From contig CM056582.1 in assembly GCA_029721435.1 (NCBI GenBank), positions 41,560,611 to 41,624,610 on the forward strand: DNA of 64,000 bases, given 5' to 3'. Under the pieces are notes generated by a model. That model had not been told where the DNA came from and made no database searches. It saw only the letters and a program-made list of their open reading frames with translations. How positions within the stretch are numbered: position 1 is the first letter of the stretch; the number at the start of each line of letters is the position of its first letter. Positions 1-10,755 of this stretch are shown here, piece after piece. The translations under genes and the position numbers were made by a program. The DNA is from Gymnothorax reevesii (lineage: Eukaryota; Chordata; Actinopteri; Anguilliformes; Muraenidae).

Positions 1-516
1 ATTCCGGTCCCGACTCTGCAGGGTAATTTGGTTAACTCAGTAATCATGCGTCATTAAACCTGGCCCCTGGCCGCCTGTCTCTGTGGAGAGAGGGATGGTG
101 TGAGAGCCCTCAAGTCTTGGAGGTCATCTGAACCCTTTGATTCGGAGTTATGCTGATGCCGGTTATTTCCGTGCCATCTGGTGTGCATAATTTGCAGAGA
201 GAATTTGAGAGGGTATGTTGGGGGAGGAAAGGGCTGTGGTAATGAATGAGCTGGGCTAAGCTAACGTCAGAAACATTCTGTCTGACCCAATTTCCTCTCC
301 TGCCTGGCTATGGGGGAGTTTGGATGACCACTGGTTGGCAGTGTGGAGACTTCAGTCAGAAACAGAGCAGGAGAATGATGAAGAGAAGTGGCCAGCAGGG
401 GGCAGGAGAACTACAGAGGAAACCAGAGAGGATTGTTCTGTATAGCTCTCTTCTGTGTGGGTATAACTACAGTTTCTCTCTGGTGCAGATAAACACGAAC
501 TGCACTACAAATGTAC
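1..516. other. Unassigned non-coding sequence
   Basis: No exon, repeat or transposon motif is recognised here. Open frames in this stretch are short and match no family I know. It probably belongs to an intron of, or to sequence upstream of, the ASB-like gene whose exons start at 3682, but the sequence does not prove this. Confidence 0.5.
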
Positions 517-835
517 GAATTCACACTACATGCTACTTTCCGCCACACGCTCATGCCCTGTAAGTATACACACCTTCAAATTCACACTGCATGCTCATAC
601 TCTGTATACACAACTACTTATTCACACTGCGCGCTCATACTCTTGTTAGTATACACGCTGCACCCTCATACCCAGGTAGTGTACGCACTTAGTTATTCAC
701 ACTACATCCTCTGTTAGTATACACACTGACTTTTTTGCACTGCATGCTCATGATCTGGTAGTATACATACCTACAAATTCATACTGCAGGCTCATGCATT
801 CTACACCCACATGTGCAGTACACACACATACTGTA
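517..835. repeat. Decayed minisatellite, about 40-50 bp unit
   Basis: The block is built from repeated copies of a motif reading roughly 'ttcacactgcatgctcat' followed by 'gtatacacac'. At least six imperfect copies are visible. The copies have diverged and unit length drifts, so the array is old. It grades into CA-rich sequence up to about 930. Open frames here on both strands are by-products of the repeat. Confidence 0.7.
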
Positions 836-1114
836 CTCATGTATGCGTGCACGTAAACCCACTCACATGAACCTGCATACACACCTAATTTGCTTGTATG
901 CTGATTACATGCACACATACCCACCACACACACATCAGCACTTAGCGCTTGGCAAGAGCCTAACAGTGGTGAAAAGAGCTGTGTGTGCAGGGCTGCAGCC
1001 GTGAGCCGTATCAAAGATTAATTCAGCGTGGAGCTGTGAAGTCGAGAACTAATCTAACTGACGCTCTTCAAGCTCTTATTTTACCTTGCATCCACATTTT
1101 ACTGCTTTATTATC

Positions 1115-1470
1115 CTCCCAGCTTGTATTGCAGGGGGATGTAGTCATCAGTGCGGTCGTCCGTACGTCCGTCCGTCTGTCGTCTGTCCGTGAACATTTCG
1201 TTTGCAGGGCAGACCTCCAATTTCGTGCAGCATTTTTTCACAAAACTTTGTGTGTATTAATCAGGTCCTAGACTGGTGTCTTTTCATATTTTGGGATTTC
1301 TGACATTGGGTATGTCCGGCCAGCCGTCCGTCTGTCTGTACTTATTTCGTTTCCGGAGCAGAACTCTAAAACTGTTCAGTATTTGTTAACGAAACATGCT
1401 GTGCGTACTAATCAGGGCCTACACTGGTGCTTTTTGATATTTTGGGATTTCTGAGATTAGACTGCAGATG
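1115..1470 (+). repeat. Dispersed TCCG-rich repeat, tandem dimer
   Basis: Two related half-units follow each other. Each has a (TCCG/TCTG)n run, then a T-rich part, then the shared block 'aatcaggtcctagactggtg' and 'tattttgggatttctga' (first near 1259-1303, second near 1410-1455). A third copy lies at 4714-4925. I do not recognise the family. The repeated ending suggests a transposon or SINE-like unit, but there is no coding potential. Confidence 0.65.
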
Positions 1471-1912
1471 CCTGGGGATCATTCTTATGACTCTTGTTTT
1501 ATACCATGGGATTAAAACTGACTGTTTGCACGTTTACATCAAATTCATCTCATGATTGGTAAACAAAATCCAGAATCTGCTTTGCAAAAATAGTTTGTCA
1601 GTCCACTGTTGCTGTGCCATTGGAGCATGTGTACAGTGCGGTCTGTTAGCATTTATTCACGTTCACAATTTTCTGCTTTTTATTTCTCTTCTTCTGCACA
1701 CTGGATTTAAAGATGATGTTTATCACTTTTTAACAAGAGATTATAATTTTTATTTGTGAGTCGCTGCATCCTGTATTTGCACCATTAAAGAATCGTTGCC
1801 CGTTTAATGCAGTCTAATTGTTCAGTATGGAAGCAGTTGTGCTTATCGACTGCACTGTCTCTTTATGCCTTTATACAGTAGCTGCACAGTTCATCCACAT
1901 ACTCATGCACAA
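1471..1912. other. Unassigned non-coding sequence
   Basis: AT-rich sequence between the TCCG repeat and the Tc1 element. No exon or repeat family is recognised. Confidence 0.5.
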
Positions 1913-3482
1913 CCCAAATTCTGAAATAGTTGGGACAAAGTTTAAATTGTGAATAAAATCAAAATGCAATGACTTTCAGATCACATGAGCCAATATGTTA
2001 TTTGCAATAAAACATGGATAAAATTTTAAATGTTGAAACTGAGACATTTTACATTTTTATTCAAAAATGGCTGCAACAGGTCTGCAAAAAAGTTGGGACA
2101 CAGGCAAAAAAAAAAGGGCTGAAAAATCGATTAATATATAAGAATCAGCTGAAAGAACATTTAGCAAGTACAAAGTAATTAAGTTAACTGGCATCAGGTG
2201 TGTAACATGATTGGCTATAAAAGGGAAGTCTTAGAGAGGCTGAGTCTCAGAAGTATAGATGGCCAGAGGCTCTCCAACCTGTGAAGGCTTGCATAAAAAA
2301 AATTGTGGAATACTTTAAACACAGTATTCTTCGGCGTCTAATTGCAAAGGCTTTGAAGGTCTCATCATCAACAGTGCATAACATCAAATGATTCAGAGAA
2401 ACTGGAAAAATCTCTGTGTGTAAGGGACAAGACCGAAGACCTTTACTGGATGCCCGTGACCTTCGGACCCTCAGACGCCACTGCATCACTCACCGGCAAG
2501 ACTTTGTCATTGACATGATTAAATGGGCCCAGGAATACTTCAAGAAACCACTGTCTGTAAACACAGTCCGCTGTGCCATCCGCAGATGCCACCTAAAACT
2601 ATATCATGCAAAAAGGAAGCCATTGTTATGCATAATCCAGAAGCAGCGCCGTGTTCAGTGGGCCAAGGCACATTTAAAATGGACAGTAGCAAAGTGGTAA
2701 AGTGTCTTGTGGTCAGCGAGTCCAAATTTGACATTCTGGTTGGAAATCATGGGCGCCATGTCCTTCGGGCTGAAGAGGAGAAAGATGACCCCTCCTCTTA
2801 TCTGCGTTCAGTTCAAAAGCCAGCATCTCTGATTGTATGGGGATGCATGAGTGCATATGGTGTGGGACAGTTGCATCTTTTAAAAAGCACCATGAATGCT
2901 GAAAGGTATATAAAGGTTTTAGAGCCACATATGCTCCCCTCCAGATGACATCTATTCCAGGGAAGGCCTTGTGTATTTCAGCAGGACAATGCAAAACCAT
3001 ATACTGCAGCTATTGCAACAGCATGGCTTCATAGTAGAAGAGTCCATGTGCTGAACTGGCCTGCCTGCAGTCCTGATCTTTCATTGATTGAGAGCATTTG
3101 GCGCATAATTAAACGAAAAGTCTGTCAAAGGAGACCCAAAACTCTCCAGCAGCTGGAAGCCTGTATTAAACAGGATTGGAATCAAATTCCAATGGCTAAA
3201 CTCAAGAAACTTGTCTCCGCAGTGCCCAGACGCCTCCACTCTGTGTTTAAAAGAAGAGGGGATGCTACACCATGGTAAACAGGCCCCTGTCTCAACTTTT
3301 CTGAGACCTGTAGCAGACATCAAATTTGAAATGAGCTAATTTTGTAGATAAAGTTGTAAAATTTCTCAGTTTCAATATTTGCTTGATAAGATAATATAAG
3401 ATAACATATCTCTGCTCTATTGTGAATAAAATACTGGCTGGTGTGATTTGAAAATCGTTGCGTTTTGATTTTATTCACAATT
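1913..3482 (+). mobile_element. Tc1-like transposon, decayed
   Basis: The ends form inverted repeats: 'attgtgaataaaatcaaaat' from about 1945 recurs inverted near 3463-3482. The outer left end adds 'aaattctgaaatagttggga', which has no right-hand partner, so the right end looks clipped. The size (about 1.6 kb) and an internal transposase match Tc1 elements of fish. A second copy of this family lies at 46122-51335 on the other strand and a relative at 56009-56936. Confidence 0.85.
2259..3278 (+). pseudogene. Tc1 transposase pseudogene
   Basis: Encodes a DDE transposase that cuts and pastes its element at TA sites. The N-terminus (Met at 2259, MARGSPTCEG) starts the helix-turn-helix paired-like domain. 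The second helix-turn-helix lies near 2440-2700 ([22 protein letters not shown]). The catalytic core follows: the first Asp region near 2707-2725, QQDNAKPYTA near 2980-3010, and SPDLSLIESIW near 3070-3100. The first motif reads WSASP instead of the family's WSDES, which one missing base would explain, so the frame breaks exactly at the first catalytic Asp. Several further stops and shifts are present. The last 76 codons to the stop at 3278 are open. Non-functional. Confidence 0.85.
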
Positions 3483-3681
3483 AGGGTTGTACATGCAGAC
3501 TTGATCTTTCTTCTGCTCTTATATATGTTTGTACTTTATTCTATAACTGCACAAATAGACAGTCAATTAGATAACCATTTGAACAGTGATACTGCAGTGA
3601 TTTATGCTTGTAGAGATGAACAGGATGTTCATATGCCCACATACACACAGGCTTGACCGTTTGTTCCTTTGTCTGTGTTAG
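3483..3681. other. Intron end before ASB-like exon
   Basis: Short non-coding stretch that ends in the pyrimidine-rich run 'ttgttcctttgtctgtgttag', a good 3' splice site for the exon starting at 3682. Confidence 0.55.
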
Positions 3682-3948
3682 CGCTGAGATCCGAAGCAGT
3701 GTCCCAAGCCTGGTGAGGGTGCTGCTGGGGGCGGGAGCGCTTGTGGACGGCAGTCTGTACTCCAGTTATCTGCAGGAGGATCTCCCGTACCTGCTCGAGC
3801 CCCTGCTGATCCGCGGCGGGCTGCCCAAAGGCGGTGATCTGGCTGAGCTGGTGCAGACAGCCCTGCGCTGTCTCCACACTGCCCCCGTGTGGCTACCAGT
3901 GTTACTGCGGGCTGGACTGAATCCAGAGCTGTTCCTACAGGGAGCCTT
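3682..3948 (+). CDS. ASB-family gene, internal exon (ankyrin region)
   Basis: This is the most 5' exon I can see of a gene for an ankyrin-repeat and SOCS-box protein, the substrate-binding part of a Cullin-5 ubiquitin ligase. The exon is bounded by a pyrimidine run plus AG at 3681 and by GTGAGT at 3949. It has 89 codons open throughout. The peptide has ankyrin-like helices (VPSLVRVLLGAGALVDG, WLPVLLRAGLNPELFLQ). The first base completes a codon begun upstream and the last two bases (TT) start a codon finished by the exon at 14061, which begins with C and so gives Phe. Earlier exons must lie outside the window. The ASB subtype is unresolved. Unlike its neighbours it has no stops and is GC-rich at third positions, as expected of a living gene. 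Confidence 0.8.
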
Positions 3949-4013
3949 GTGAGTCGCAACTGCCTGTGATTCCAGTGTCCATGTGCGCGTTTGTGCAGCT
4001 GTCTCTGTGTGTA

Positions 4014-4535
4014 CAGTACCAGTCAAAAGTTTGGACACACTTTGCTAATGTCTCAGCTCTCTGTTTCTAGAGAAATTTAAACGGCTTAACTTATAATCTG
4101 AAATGGAATCTGGTAAGAGGTAACAATCAGAAGTTAAAAGAGAATAATTTACTTGTTTGAATAGTGTACAAAATTTTGGAATTGTCAAAGAAGCGACATT
4201 TTGCAAAGTAAATGCGTAGACAAACAAGCTGAACGGCGAAATTAAAGTCCAGCTGTTTTTAGACTTATTGGGCAAAAAGGTTGATGAAAAGCAAACTGCA
4301 AGTGCAGCACATCTTTGGGAATTTAGATGGCCGCTCAGCTGCAAAGTCATTGTAGCCATATAAGTGCCCTAGTGAAAAAAATGTATACATATGCTCAGCA
4401 ATTATGACACAAATGTCGTTTAGTTTGATGTTATTAAGAAATAGATACATTTTTTTTTTTTGTAAAATAAAGGGAGCTTAATTCTTAATTTGACATGTTT
4501 TTTCAGAAAAATGTCCAGACTTTTGACTGGCACTG
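4014..4535. mobile_element. Tc1-like MITE
   Basis: The left end CAGTACCAGTCAAAAGTTTGG and the right end CCAGACTTTTGACTGGCACTG are imperfect inverted repeats. Both are flanked by TA (4012-4013 and 4536-4537), the Tc1/mariner target duplication. The 522-bp body has no transposase motif, so this is a non-autonomous element. It sits in the ASB-like intron. Confidence 0.88.
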
Positions 4536-4603
4536 TATGTGCATTTTTGTCTTCGTGTGTGAGTGTTCACATGGGTGTGTGGGATGAGGTGCGTGCTGCA
4601 TAT

Positions 4604-4638
<35 letters not shown>

Positions 4639-4655
4639 TGCGTGCGTGCGTGCTT
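4604..4655. repeat. (TG)n microsatellite
   Basis: A run of TG dinucleotides passes into (CGTG)n. Simple sequence; overlapping open frames are artefacts of it. Confidence 0.9.
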
Positions 4656-4713
4656 GTGCTGCTGTTATGTTTTTTCTGTTTGTATTGCGGCATTTCTTCA
4701 TTTGTGCTCCTTC

Positions 4714-4925
4714 ATTATACCCTCGGCATAAAATTGGGGGGAGATATTGTCGTCAATACGGTTCTCTGTCCGTCCATCTGTCCGATTGGGATGTTTTGTT
4801 TCTGGGACAGAACCAAAAAACCATTCAAGATTTTTTTTGCAGAACTTGCTGGACGTATTAATCAGGTCCTAGACTGGTGCTTTCTGATGTTTTGGGATTT
4901 CTGAGGTGAGATTATAGGGGCTGGT
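4714..4925 (+). repeat. Dispersed TCCG-rich repeat, third copy
   Basis: Shares with the dimer at 1115-1470 the order TCCG run, 'ttttgtttctgggacagaac', 'attaatcaggtcctagactg' and 'tgttttgggatttctgag'. It starts with 'accctcggcataaaattggg', which may be the true 5' end of the family and is missing from the other copies. Confidence 0.65.
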
Positions 4926-5120
4926 GGGGGGGTGTGTTCTCCTCTGATGACGCTTGTTCTCTTTTGTGATGAAGAGAAAAGTACATAATGTTATAAAGTA
5001 ATGTCTTCAACAGGCTGTGGTTTACTTCCTGTCACCATCTCTCCCTGAAACTCGTCTCACTTCCTCGTCTTCCATCTTTCTTCAATTCCTCCTCCTATCC
5101 CCTCTTGTTCTGGCTCTTAC

Positions 5121-5190
5121 TTCTCTCTCTCTCCCTCCTTCTCTCCCCCCCCCCCCTCTCTCTCTCTCACCCCTCTCTCTCTCTCTCTCT
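5121..5190. repeat. (TC)n tract, 5' side of the Tx1 LINE pair
   Basis: Nearly pure pyrimidine TC/C run ending exactly where the first Tx1 element begins. It is probably the upstream remnant of one original tract, the downstream part being 13973-14060. Confidence 0.85.
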
Positions 5191-5376
5191 GAGAGAGGAC
5201 GTGTGGAGGGCTTGCTCTGTGTTTCTACAGCTTTGGTGCTTTTTCATTACTTTCTTTCTTTCCTTTTTCATAAAGATTGGTTAAGTTCAGCATTTATGCA
5301 GAACTGATGGATTTGGTCCTGTAGGTGGGGGTTTGGTGGGTTTTCTGTGGGGTTGGGGAGGAAGGGGTAGGCCGCT

Positions 5377-6648
5377 ATGGCTGCCCAGTCGGAGCAGGAA
5401 ACACAATCGCTTCGGCATGGGCTTAGATGCGTTCCGGATAGTAGTGCCTCGGTGGAGGACGTTTTTCTTGGAATTGGGGAGCAGATCGGCTGTGAGCAGA
5501 TCTACTCGGCATCAAGAATGAACAAAGCAGTTGCTGTCTTCCAAAAAAAAGAAAGCCTAGTCACGAAAGTTGTCGAGAGTGGTATTTGGGTGAAGGATCT
5601 TTTTGTGCTGGTGACCCCGCTTTCAGCACCCGCGACCAAAGTTACTGTTTCGAACGTACCTCCTTTTATTAAAAATGAGGTCATCGAAAGAGAATTTGCG
5701 GGATTCGGAAAATTTGCCAGTTCATTGAAAATGATTCCTTTAGGTCGTAAGAGTAGTGCGGTGAAGCACATTTTATCTTTCAGAAGACAGGTTTTTATGT
5801 TTCTGAATAATGCAGATCAGACACCGGATGCGACGTTCCGTTGCAGACATGGAGAGAGCTCCTATGTGGTGTTCGCGTCAACTGACAGTTTGCGCTGTTA
5901 CGAGTTTGGGGATCTCGGGCATAAAAAGTTCGCTTGTCCGCATAAAACCCAGTCAGAGAAAACGAATAATGCTGCGGCTGTTTTGGAAGAAACGAGCGGT
6001 GCTATCAACAGAGTTAGCGTCTCTGAAGAAACCATCTCTGCTTCTGGTAAAGACAGTAGGCCTATGCCGGACGCAATGGAGGCGGATAATGGAGAGGGCG
6101 AATGGGCGGCAGGGGTGAGTACACAGATGGGGGCCGGGGAGGCGTCGGCAGTGGCGCTACCGTCTGGTTCGGGAATGGAGAGACCAAGACGCTTGGGGAG
6201 GAGAGCGGCTGAAACTGTACCTAGTAAAGTGAGCTCAGCAGGGGAAAACGGTGCAGCAGGGTTGGAGCCCTCTGGTTCGGAGGGGGAGAAGCGGACTGAG
6301 GCGGGTGTTGAAGCGAGAGGCGAGGGGGATCCTCCCACTGAGATACGAGGGGAGGGGACTGGGGAGCGGGGAAAGAGGCCGTGTACTGTTGGTTTGGAGG
6401 AGGGGGTAATGGAGAAAGATGATGGGATGTTGTCTGATTCTTCTTCAGTATCAGAGTTGACAGCAAGTCAGTTGGGAGACTTGTCATTGTACTCGGCCAA
6501 GGAAATAGCAAAATTTTTGGCGGAAACAAAAGGGAAGTCTTTGGCTTTATCTGATTATTTCCCGGATGGGAATAAGTTCTCAAGGTCCGTGAAATCGCTT
6601 TCAAAGAGGGCGGATTTGCGTACCTTGTCTCCAAAGAAAAGGTTTTGA
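5377..6648 (+). CDS. Tx1 LINE ORF1 (gag-like, nucleic-acid binding)
   Basis: An uninterrupted 423-codon frame. ORF1 proteins of this clade coat the element RNA. The middle part (about residues 80-150: KVTVSNVPPFIKNE, FGKFASSLKMIPLG) resembles an RNA-binding fold. A zinc knuckle follows at residues 174-187 (C-Y-E-F-x4-H-x4-C). The second zinc ligand, normally Cys, is Phe177 (TTT for TGT), so the finger is probably disabled. The C-terminal half is Gly/Glu/Ser-rich and low in structure. The start was chosen because it begins shortly after the GC-rich leader, and the homologous ORF1 at 10979 starts with the same region (LRHGxRCV). The stop at 6646 lies directly before ORF2. Confidence 0.8.
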   Translation: MAAQSEQETQSLRHGLRCVPDSSASVEDVFLGIGEQIGCEQIYSASRMNKAVAVFQKKESLVTKVVESGIWVKDLFVLVTPLSAPATKVTVSNVPPFIKNEVIEREFAGFGKFASSLKMIPLGRKSSAVKHILSFRRQVFMFLNNADQTPDATFRCRHGESSYVVFASTDSLRCYEFGDLGHKKFACPHKTQSEKTNNAAAVLEETSGAINRVSVSEETISASGKDSRPMPDAMEADNGEGEWAAGVSTQMGAGEASAVALPSGSGMERPRRLGRRAAETVPSKVSSAGENGAAGLEPSGSEGEKRTEAGVEARGEGDPPTEIRGEGTGERGKRPCTVGLEEGVMEKDDGMLSDSSSVSELTASQLGDLSLYSAKEIAKFLAETKGKSLALSDYFPDGNKFSRSVKSLSKRADLRTLSPKKRF

Positions 6649-6656
6649 CTGAAGAA

Positions 6657-7860
6657 ATGGGCCACAGTGGTGCAGAAAACAATGATATAAAATATGGTTT
6701 GGTCGTTTATGTTGCACACTTCTGTGTTGTTCTTCTGGTGGTTTTCCAGCTGTTCTCTATGCAAGGTTTAAGAATAGGCTCCCTTAATATTAAAAAAAGG
6801 GTTTTGACGCGTGAGTCTCTTGATATTGCTTTCCTTCAGGAGACTCTCTCCGATAAAAGTAATGAGGCTGATTGGGGTATCTGGTGGAAAGGAAAATATG
6901 CACTTAGCCATGGTACCAATGTGAGCGCAGGAGTGGCAGTTCTGTTCTCCCCGCACCCTTCAGTAAACATTACCGTAGTTAAAGAGGCGGAGCAGGGCCA
7001 GTTACTGATAGTGCAGGTGTCAATACTGCAGCAAACTTATACATTAATATGTGTTTATGCTCCCAATGAAGGGCTGGCAAGAGGGGCTTTATTTTCTATT
7101 TACATCAGGAGCTTGTGAATTGAAGGCAGGGCAGTTTTTTAATTATGGCGGGGGACTGGAATTGTACTGTAGATTTTAGGTTGGATAGGAATGGGGAAGA
7201 ACCCCATTTGAATTCGGCCAGAGTTTTGAAGAGGATTATCAAGCAGTTTGACCTTTTAGATGTCTGGCAAATAAAAATTTCAACAGGAAAAAGTACACCT
7301 GGTTGAGGGTGGCTGGACAGCAGGTCAGTGCTGCCAGACTGGATCGTGTGCATATTCAGTCTAACTACAACAACAGGTTGGTAAAGACGGGTATCTTGCC
7401 AGTTCCTTTCTCAGACCACCATATTGTAACAACGCGTTTCAGTCACAGCAGGTCCCCAAAAAGCGCTGTATTGGAAATTTCATGTAAAGCTTGTGCAAGA
7501 CACCCACTTTTGTTCTGCTTTCACAGATTTTTGGAATAGGTGAAGAGAGGAGAAGGGACGGTTTGGATCCCGTAGGCAGAGGTGGGAGGTGGGTAAGACT
7601 GGTTAAGAGGTTTTGTCTCCAGTATACGGTTTTTTCTTCTCTGGAAAAGCAGAGGGTTATTAGGAATATTGAGGCGAAGATAAGGGAGGTCGAGGAGGAG
7701 CTAGTGGGCCAAAATTGGGTGCAGCGGCATAGTGAGCTATTCGGCTTATGAAGAGATCTTGGTGCTTTTTTGTTGGACAGAACAAGGGGGGCGCTTGTTC
7801 GGGCTAGGTTTTCCCTTTTAAGGGAGATGGATGCGCCCAGTTCTTTCTTCTTTCAGTTAG
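6657..7860 (+). pseudogene. Tx1 LINE ORF2, endonuclease part, broken
   Basis: Encodes the endonuclease that nicks the target DNA. The motifs are RIGSLNI near 6772, DIAFLQET near 6823-6846, SHGTNVSAGVAVLFSP near 6906-6950, VYAPNEG near 7050, GDWNCTVD near 7150, and FSDHH near 7410, the last being the catalytic Ser-Asp-His region. About 20 residues seem missing between SLNI and DIAFLQET compared with the usual family spacing. The frame is lost after 7116 and shifts again near 7300 and 7540. The likely initiator is either Met at 6657 or Met at 6759. Confidence 0.8.
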
Positions 7861-7861
7861 A

Positions 7862-8843
7862 GTGACAAGAGGGGCAAAGAGGCAGATGTGCTGTCTTAGT
7901 CTCCCGGATGGGAGGATTACAGCAGACCCCAGAGAGATGAGGGAGGCAGTGGTGGACTTTTATTCTCAGTTATATGCAGCCGGAGAGACTGATGGGGAGT
8001 CAGTACGGCAGCTGCATCAAGGTCTGCCTATGCTGTCAGAGGAGAAGAAAGCAGTTCTGGACTCGCCAATAACGCTACAGGAGCTTACACTGGCAGTACA
8101 GCAGATGGCGAATGGTTGCTCTCCTGGAGTGGATGGGCTATCTGTGGACTTCTATAAACGTTTTTGGGACCTCATGGGAAAGCACCTGCATGAGGTGTCG
8201 CTGGAGTGTGTGGATGCGGGGGAACTTCCAGTCAGCTGCCGTCGGGCGGTGCTGACTCTACTCCCTAAGAAAGGGGACTTGTGTCTGATCAAGAACTGGC
8301 GGCCGGTAGCACTATGCACGGACTAGAAGATCCTCCCCAAAGCCCTTGCGACCAGGTTGAAGGCCCATTTGGCGTCACTGGTACACAGGGATGAAACGTA
8401 TTGTAAATCTGGGCGCTCCATCTTTGATGATTTGTTTCTAATAAGGGACATGATGGATTTGGCATGAGGGGGGCAGATCAATTTTGTCTTGATCTCCTTG
8501 GATCAGGAGAAAGCCTTTGATCGTGTGGAGCATGAATATTTGTATCACACATTACAGGCATTTGGAGTCGGGAATAATTGTATTGCTGTACAAAGGAGCT
8601 TCATGTTTGTTCAAAGTAGGGGAAGGGCTGAGTCGACCGGTTAAGGTGGAGAGGGGCATAAGGCAGGGGTGCCCTTTGTCAGGGCTTCTGTATACCCTGG
8701 TTGTTGAACCGTTCCTAGCAATGGTACGGCAGAGGCTGAAGGGGGTAGACGTCCCAGGGGCGTCTGCTTCAAGGGTTACAAAGGTGTCGGCTTATGCTGA
8801 TGAAATCACTGTTCTGACTGGTCAGGAGGATGTACGGGCTTAG
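7862..8843 (+). pseudogene. Tx1 LINE ORF2, reverse transcriptase part
   Basis: Reverse transcriptase fingers and palm: GCSPGVDGLSVDFYK near 8117-8160, LLPKKGD and NWRPVALCTD near 8262-8325, SLDQEKAFDRVEHEYL near 8495-8542 (motif A with catalytic Asp), RGIRQGCPLSGLLYTL near 8655-8700, and the motif C box at 8793-8804. Motif C reads Tyr-Ala-Asp-Glu where active enzymes have Tyr-Ala-Asp-Asp. A stop at about 8324, another near 8465 and a frame change near 8520-8560 break the reading frame, so no active enzyme is made. Confidence 0.85.
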
Positions 8844-8885
8844 GAGAACTGCCTCAGGGTTTATGAGGGAGCCTCCACAGCAAAG

Positions 8886-10578
8886 GTGAACTGGGGTAAA
8901 AGTGAGGCCTTGGTGTGTGAGGCTTGGTGTGCGGAGTCCCAGCCTCAGCTGCCTTCTGGGTTGCAGTGGGGAGAGACTGGGCTGAAAGTGCTGGGGGTCT
9001 TTCTGGGCACAGAGGCCTTTATGGCTCAGAACTGGGAGGGGATTAGGGACAAGATGGCAGGTAGGTTAGAGAAGTGGAGGTGGCTGCTGTCCCGCCTGTC
9101 GTATAGGGGCAGAGTGCTAATTATTTACAATCTGGTGGCTTTGTCTCTTTGGCATCGGCTGATGATCCTGAACCCCCCCAGGTGGGCTGTTGGTTGAGAT
9201 CCAGCGAATGCTGGTGGATTTTTTCTGGTCAGGCCACCATTGGCTCCGGGCGCCTGTCCTGTACCTTCCTGTACATGAGAGAAGGCAGGGGCTGGTAGGC
9301 AGGCTGGTTGTGTTCAGGCTGCAGGCGGCTCAGAAGCTCTTATATGAGCAGGAGTCGTGCTGGGCGGAGCAGGCATGCGCACTGCTGAGAAGAGCAGGCG
9401 GTATGGGGCTGGATCGGCAGCTGTTCTCGATGGGAGCAGAAAGCATGAATACCACCGGGCTCACTGACTTCTATGGCGTGGTGTGGAATGCCTGGAAGCT
9501 GCTGAGGGCCTCTCGAGAGCAGGGTCTGGAGCAGGGGCCATGGCTCTGGGAAGAGCCCATCATGCACAATGCCTTGATCGCTTTAAAGCCGTTGGAATCG
9601 GTTACTCTGCAGCGAAGGCTGGTGGCTGCTGGTATATGCAAGCTGGCTCACCTGCGCAAACCTGGGGGGTGCGGACTGATCTCAGCGCAGGTGCTAGCGG
9701 AGCGTATTGGGATGCACTCTATTTGGGTACTAGAGGCTTTGCTGGGGGAGATACAGAAGGCTCTGCCTCAGCGGGAGGGGAATGTGACATCACAGACACA
9801 GGAGGGAGAGCAGGCCCAGTTCCCAGTGCTCAGGGTAACAGCAGTAGTACAGGAGGTGCAGGAGCTGGAGGGGGGGCTTCTGTCTCTCGCCGCTTCCGTG
9901 TTGGGGAATTTTCAGGAGGTGAAGGGGAAGGACCTTTATGTGGTTTGTGTGAAGGTCAGACATATGAGAGTCCTACAGTCCAGGAGGGAACATCAGTGGC
10001 AGGATGAGCTGGCTGAGCAAACCATGGCAGGGTACAGGTGGAGGGTCCAGTATACAGCTCCTCTCCCGAAGAGGTCAGGGGATCTGCAGTGGCGAATGCT
10101 GCATGGAGCTTTGGCTACAAATGTGTGGCTGGGCCGTGTGGACCAAAGGGTAGGAGACGGCTGTCCTTTTTGCACTGGCCGGCAAACAATGATGCACTTA
10201 TTTGTTTCCTGTGAAAGGTTGAGGGGATTATTTCTCCTGTTAGAAACTGTGTGTGCACGGTTTGGGGTCAGCTTTTTGGTGGGGAAGTTTGTTTGCGGGC
10301 CGAAGTATAATGTGCATCATCGGTACCGCATTGTACTGCAAAATTTTTTGTTCAGTCAAGCTAAACTGGCAATCTGGATCACACGCAGGAACATGCTGCG
10401 GGGTGAGCGCTCAACAAATGTAGCTGAGGTGTTTAAAGGTTATGTCTCTGCCCGCCTTAGGGTTGAGTTTGAGTTTTATAAAATGATGCACAATGTAGAA
10501 CTGTTCGCTCGGAAGGGGTGTATTGGTGGGGCAGTTTGTTTGGTTGACGATGATGAGATCGTAACTCTTTTAGGTTGA
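8886..10578 (+). pseudogene. Tx1 LINE ORF2, thumb and C-terminal zinc knuckle
   Basis: Two frames (to 9197 and 9190-10578) overlap by 8 bases in different phases, so one small indel separates them. The second holds 462 open codons. DFFWSGHHWLRAPVLYLPV near 9220-9275 is the conserved region after the reverse transcriptase in L1/Tx1 LINEs. CPFCTGRQTMMHLFVSC near 10160-10211 is the C-terminal CCHC knuckle (C-x2-C-x7-H-x4-C), with all four ligands present. The end (AKLAIWITRRN, VAEVFKGYVSARLRVEFEFYKM) is matched in the element at 13565-13819. Antisense and overlapping frames here are shadows. Confidence 0.85.
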
Positions 10579-10755
10579 TGGAGATGTTTAGTGTCGCTTT
10601 CTTATTTTTGGTTAGATTTTTTTGTGCACTTTTGATTTGTTTTCCTTTTTCTTTATGGTGGTTGTCAGGGGAGGGTTGTGAATCGGGGTGGGGTTTGGGG
10701 TTAAGGATTGAGTGTGGAGTGTAATCTTTCAATAAAAAAAATAAAAGTCAAGAAG

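Larger units (their letters stand above)
5191..10755 (+). mobile_element. Tx1-clade LINE, near full length, (TC)n-inserted
   Basis: A 5.56-kb non-LTR retrotransposon with a gag-like ORF1 and an ORF2 that spans an apurinic-type endonuclease, a reverse transcriptase and a C-terminal zinc knuckle. This order and the FFW...LYLPV motif after the reverse transcriptase fit the L1/Tx1 group. The 3' end is A-rich with AATAAA at 10731. It lies between (TC)n runs on both sides (ending 5190, starting 10756), matching the known preference of Kibi-type Tx1 elements for TC microsatellites. ORF2 is broken in several places, so it is dead. It lies in the same orientation as the host gene. Confidence 0.85.

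Noticed and set aside
246..563. 105-codon + frame as an upstream exon of the ASB-like gene
   Set aside because: No ankyrin pattern and no splice sites in matching phase. It runs into the minisatellite.
517..835. CRISPR-like array from the regular spacing of 'cacactgcatgctcat'
   Set aside because: Units vary in length and sequence, there are no unique spacers between exact repeats, and the DNA is clearly vertebrate. It is a decayed minisatellite.
9340..10175. Antisense and second-phase frames over the Tx1 ORF2 end (9340-9567 minus, 9483-10007 plus, 9993-10175 minus)
   Set aside because: They overlap a 462-codon LINE frame with clear motifs and are its shadows.
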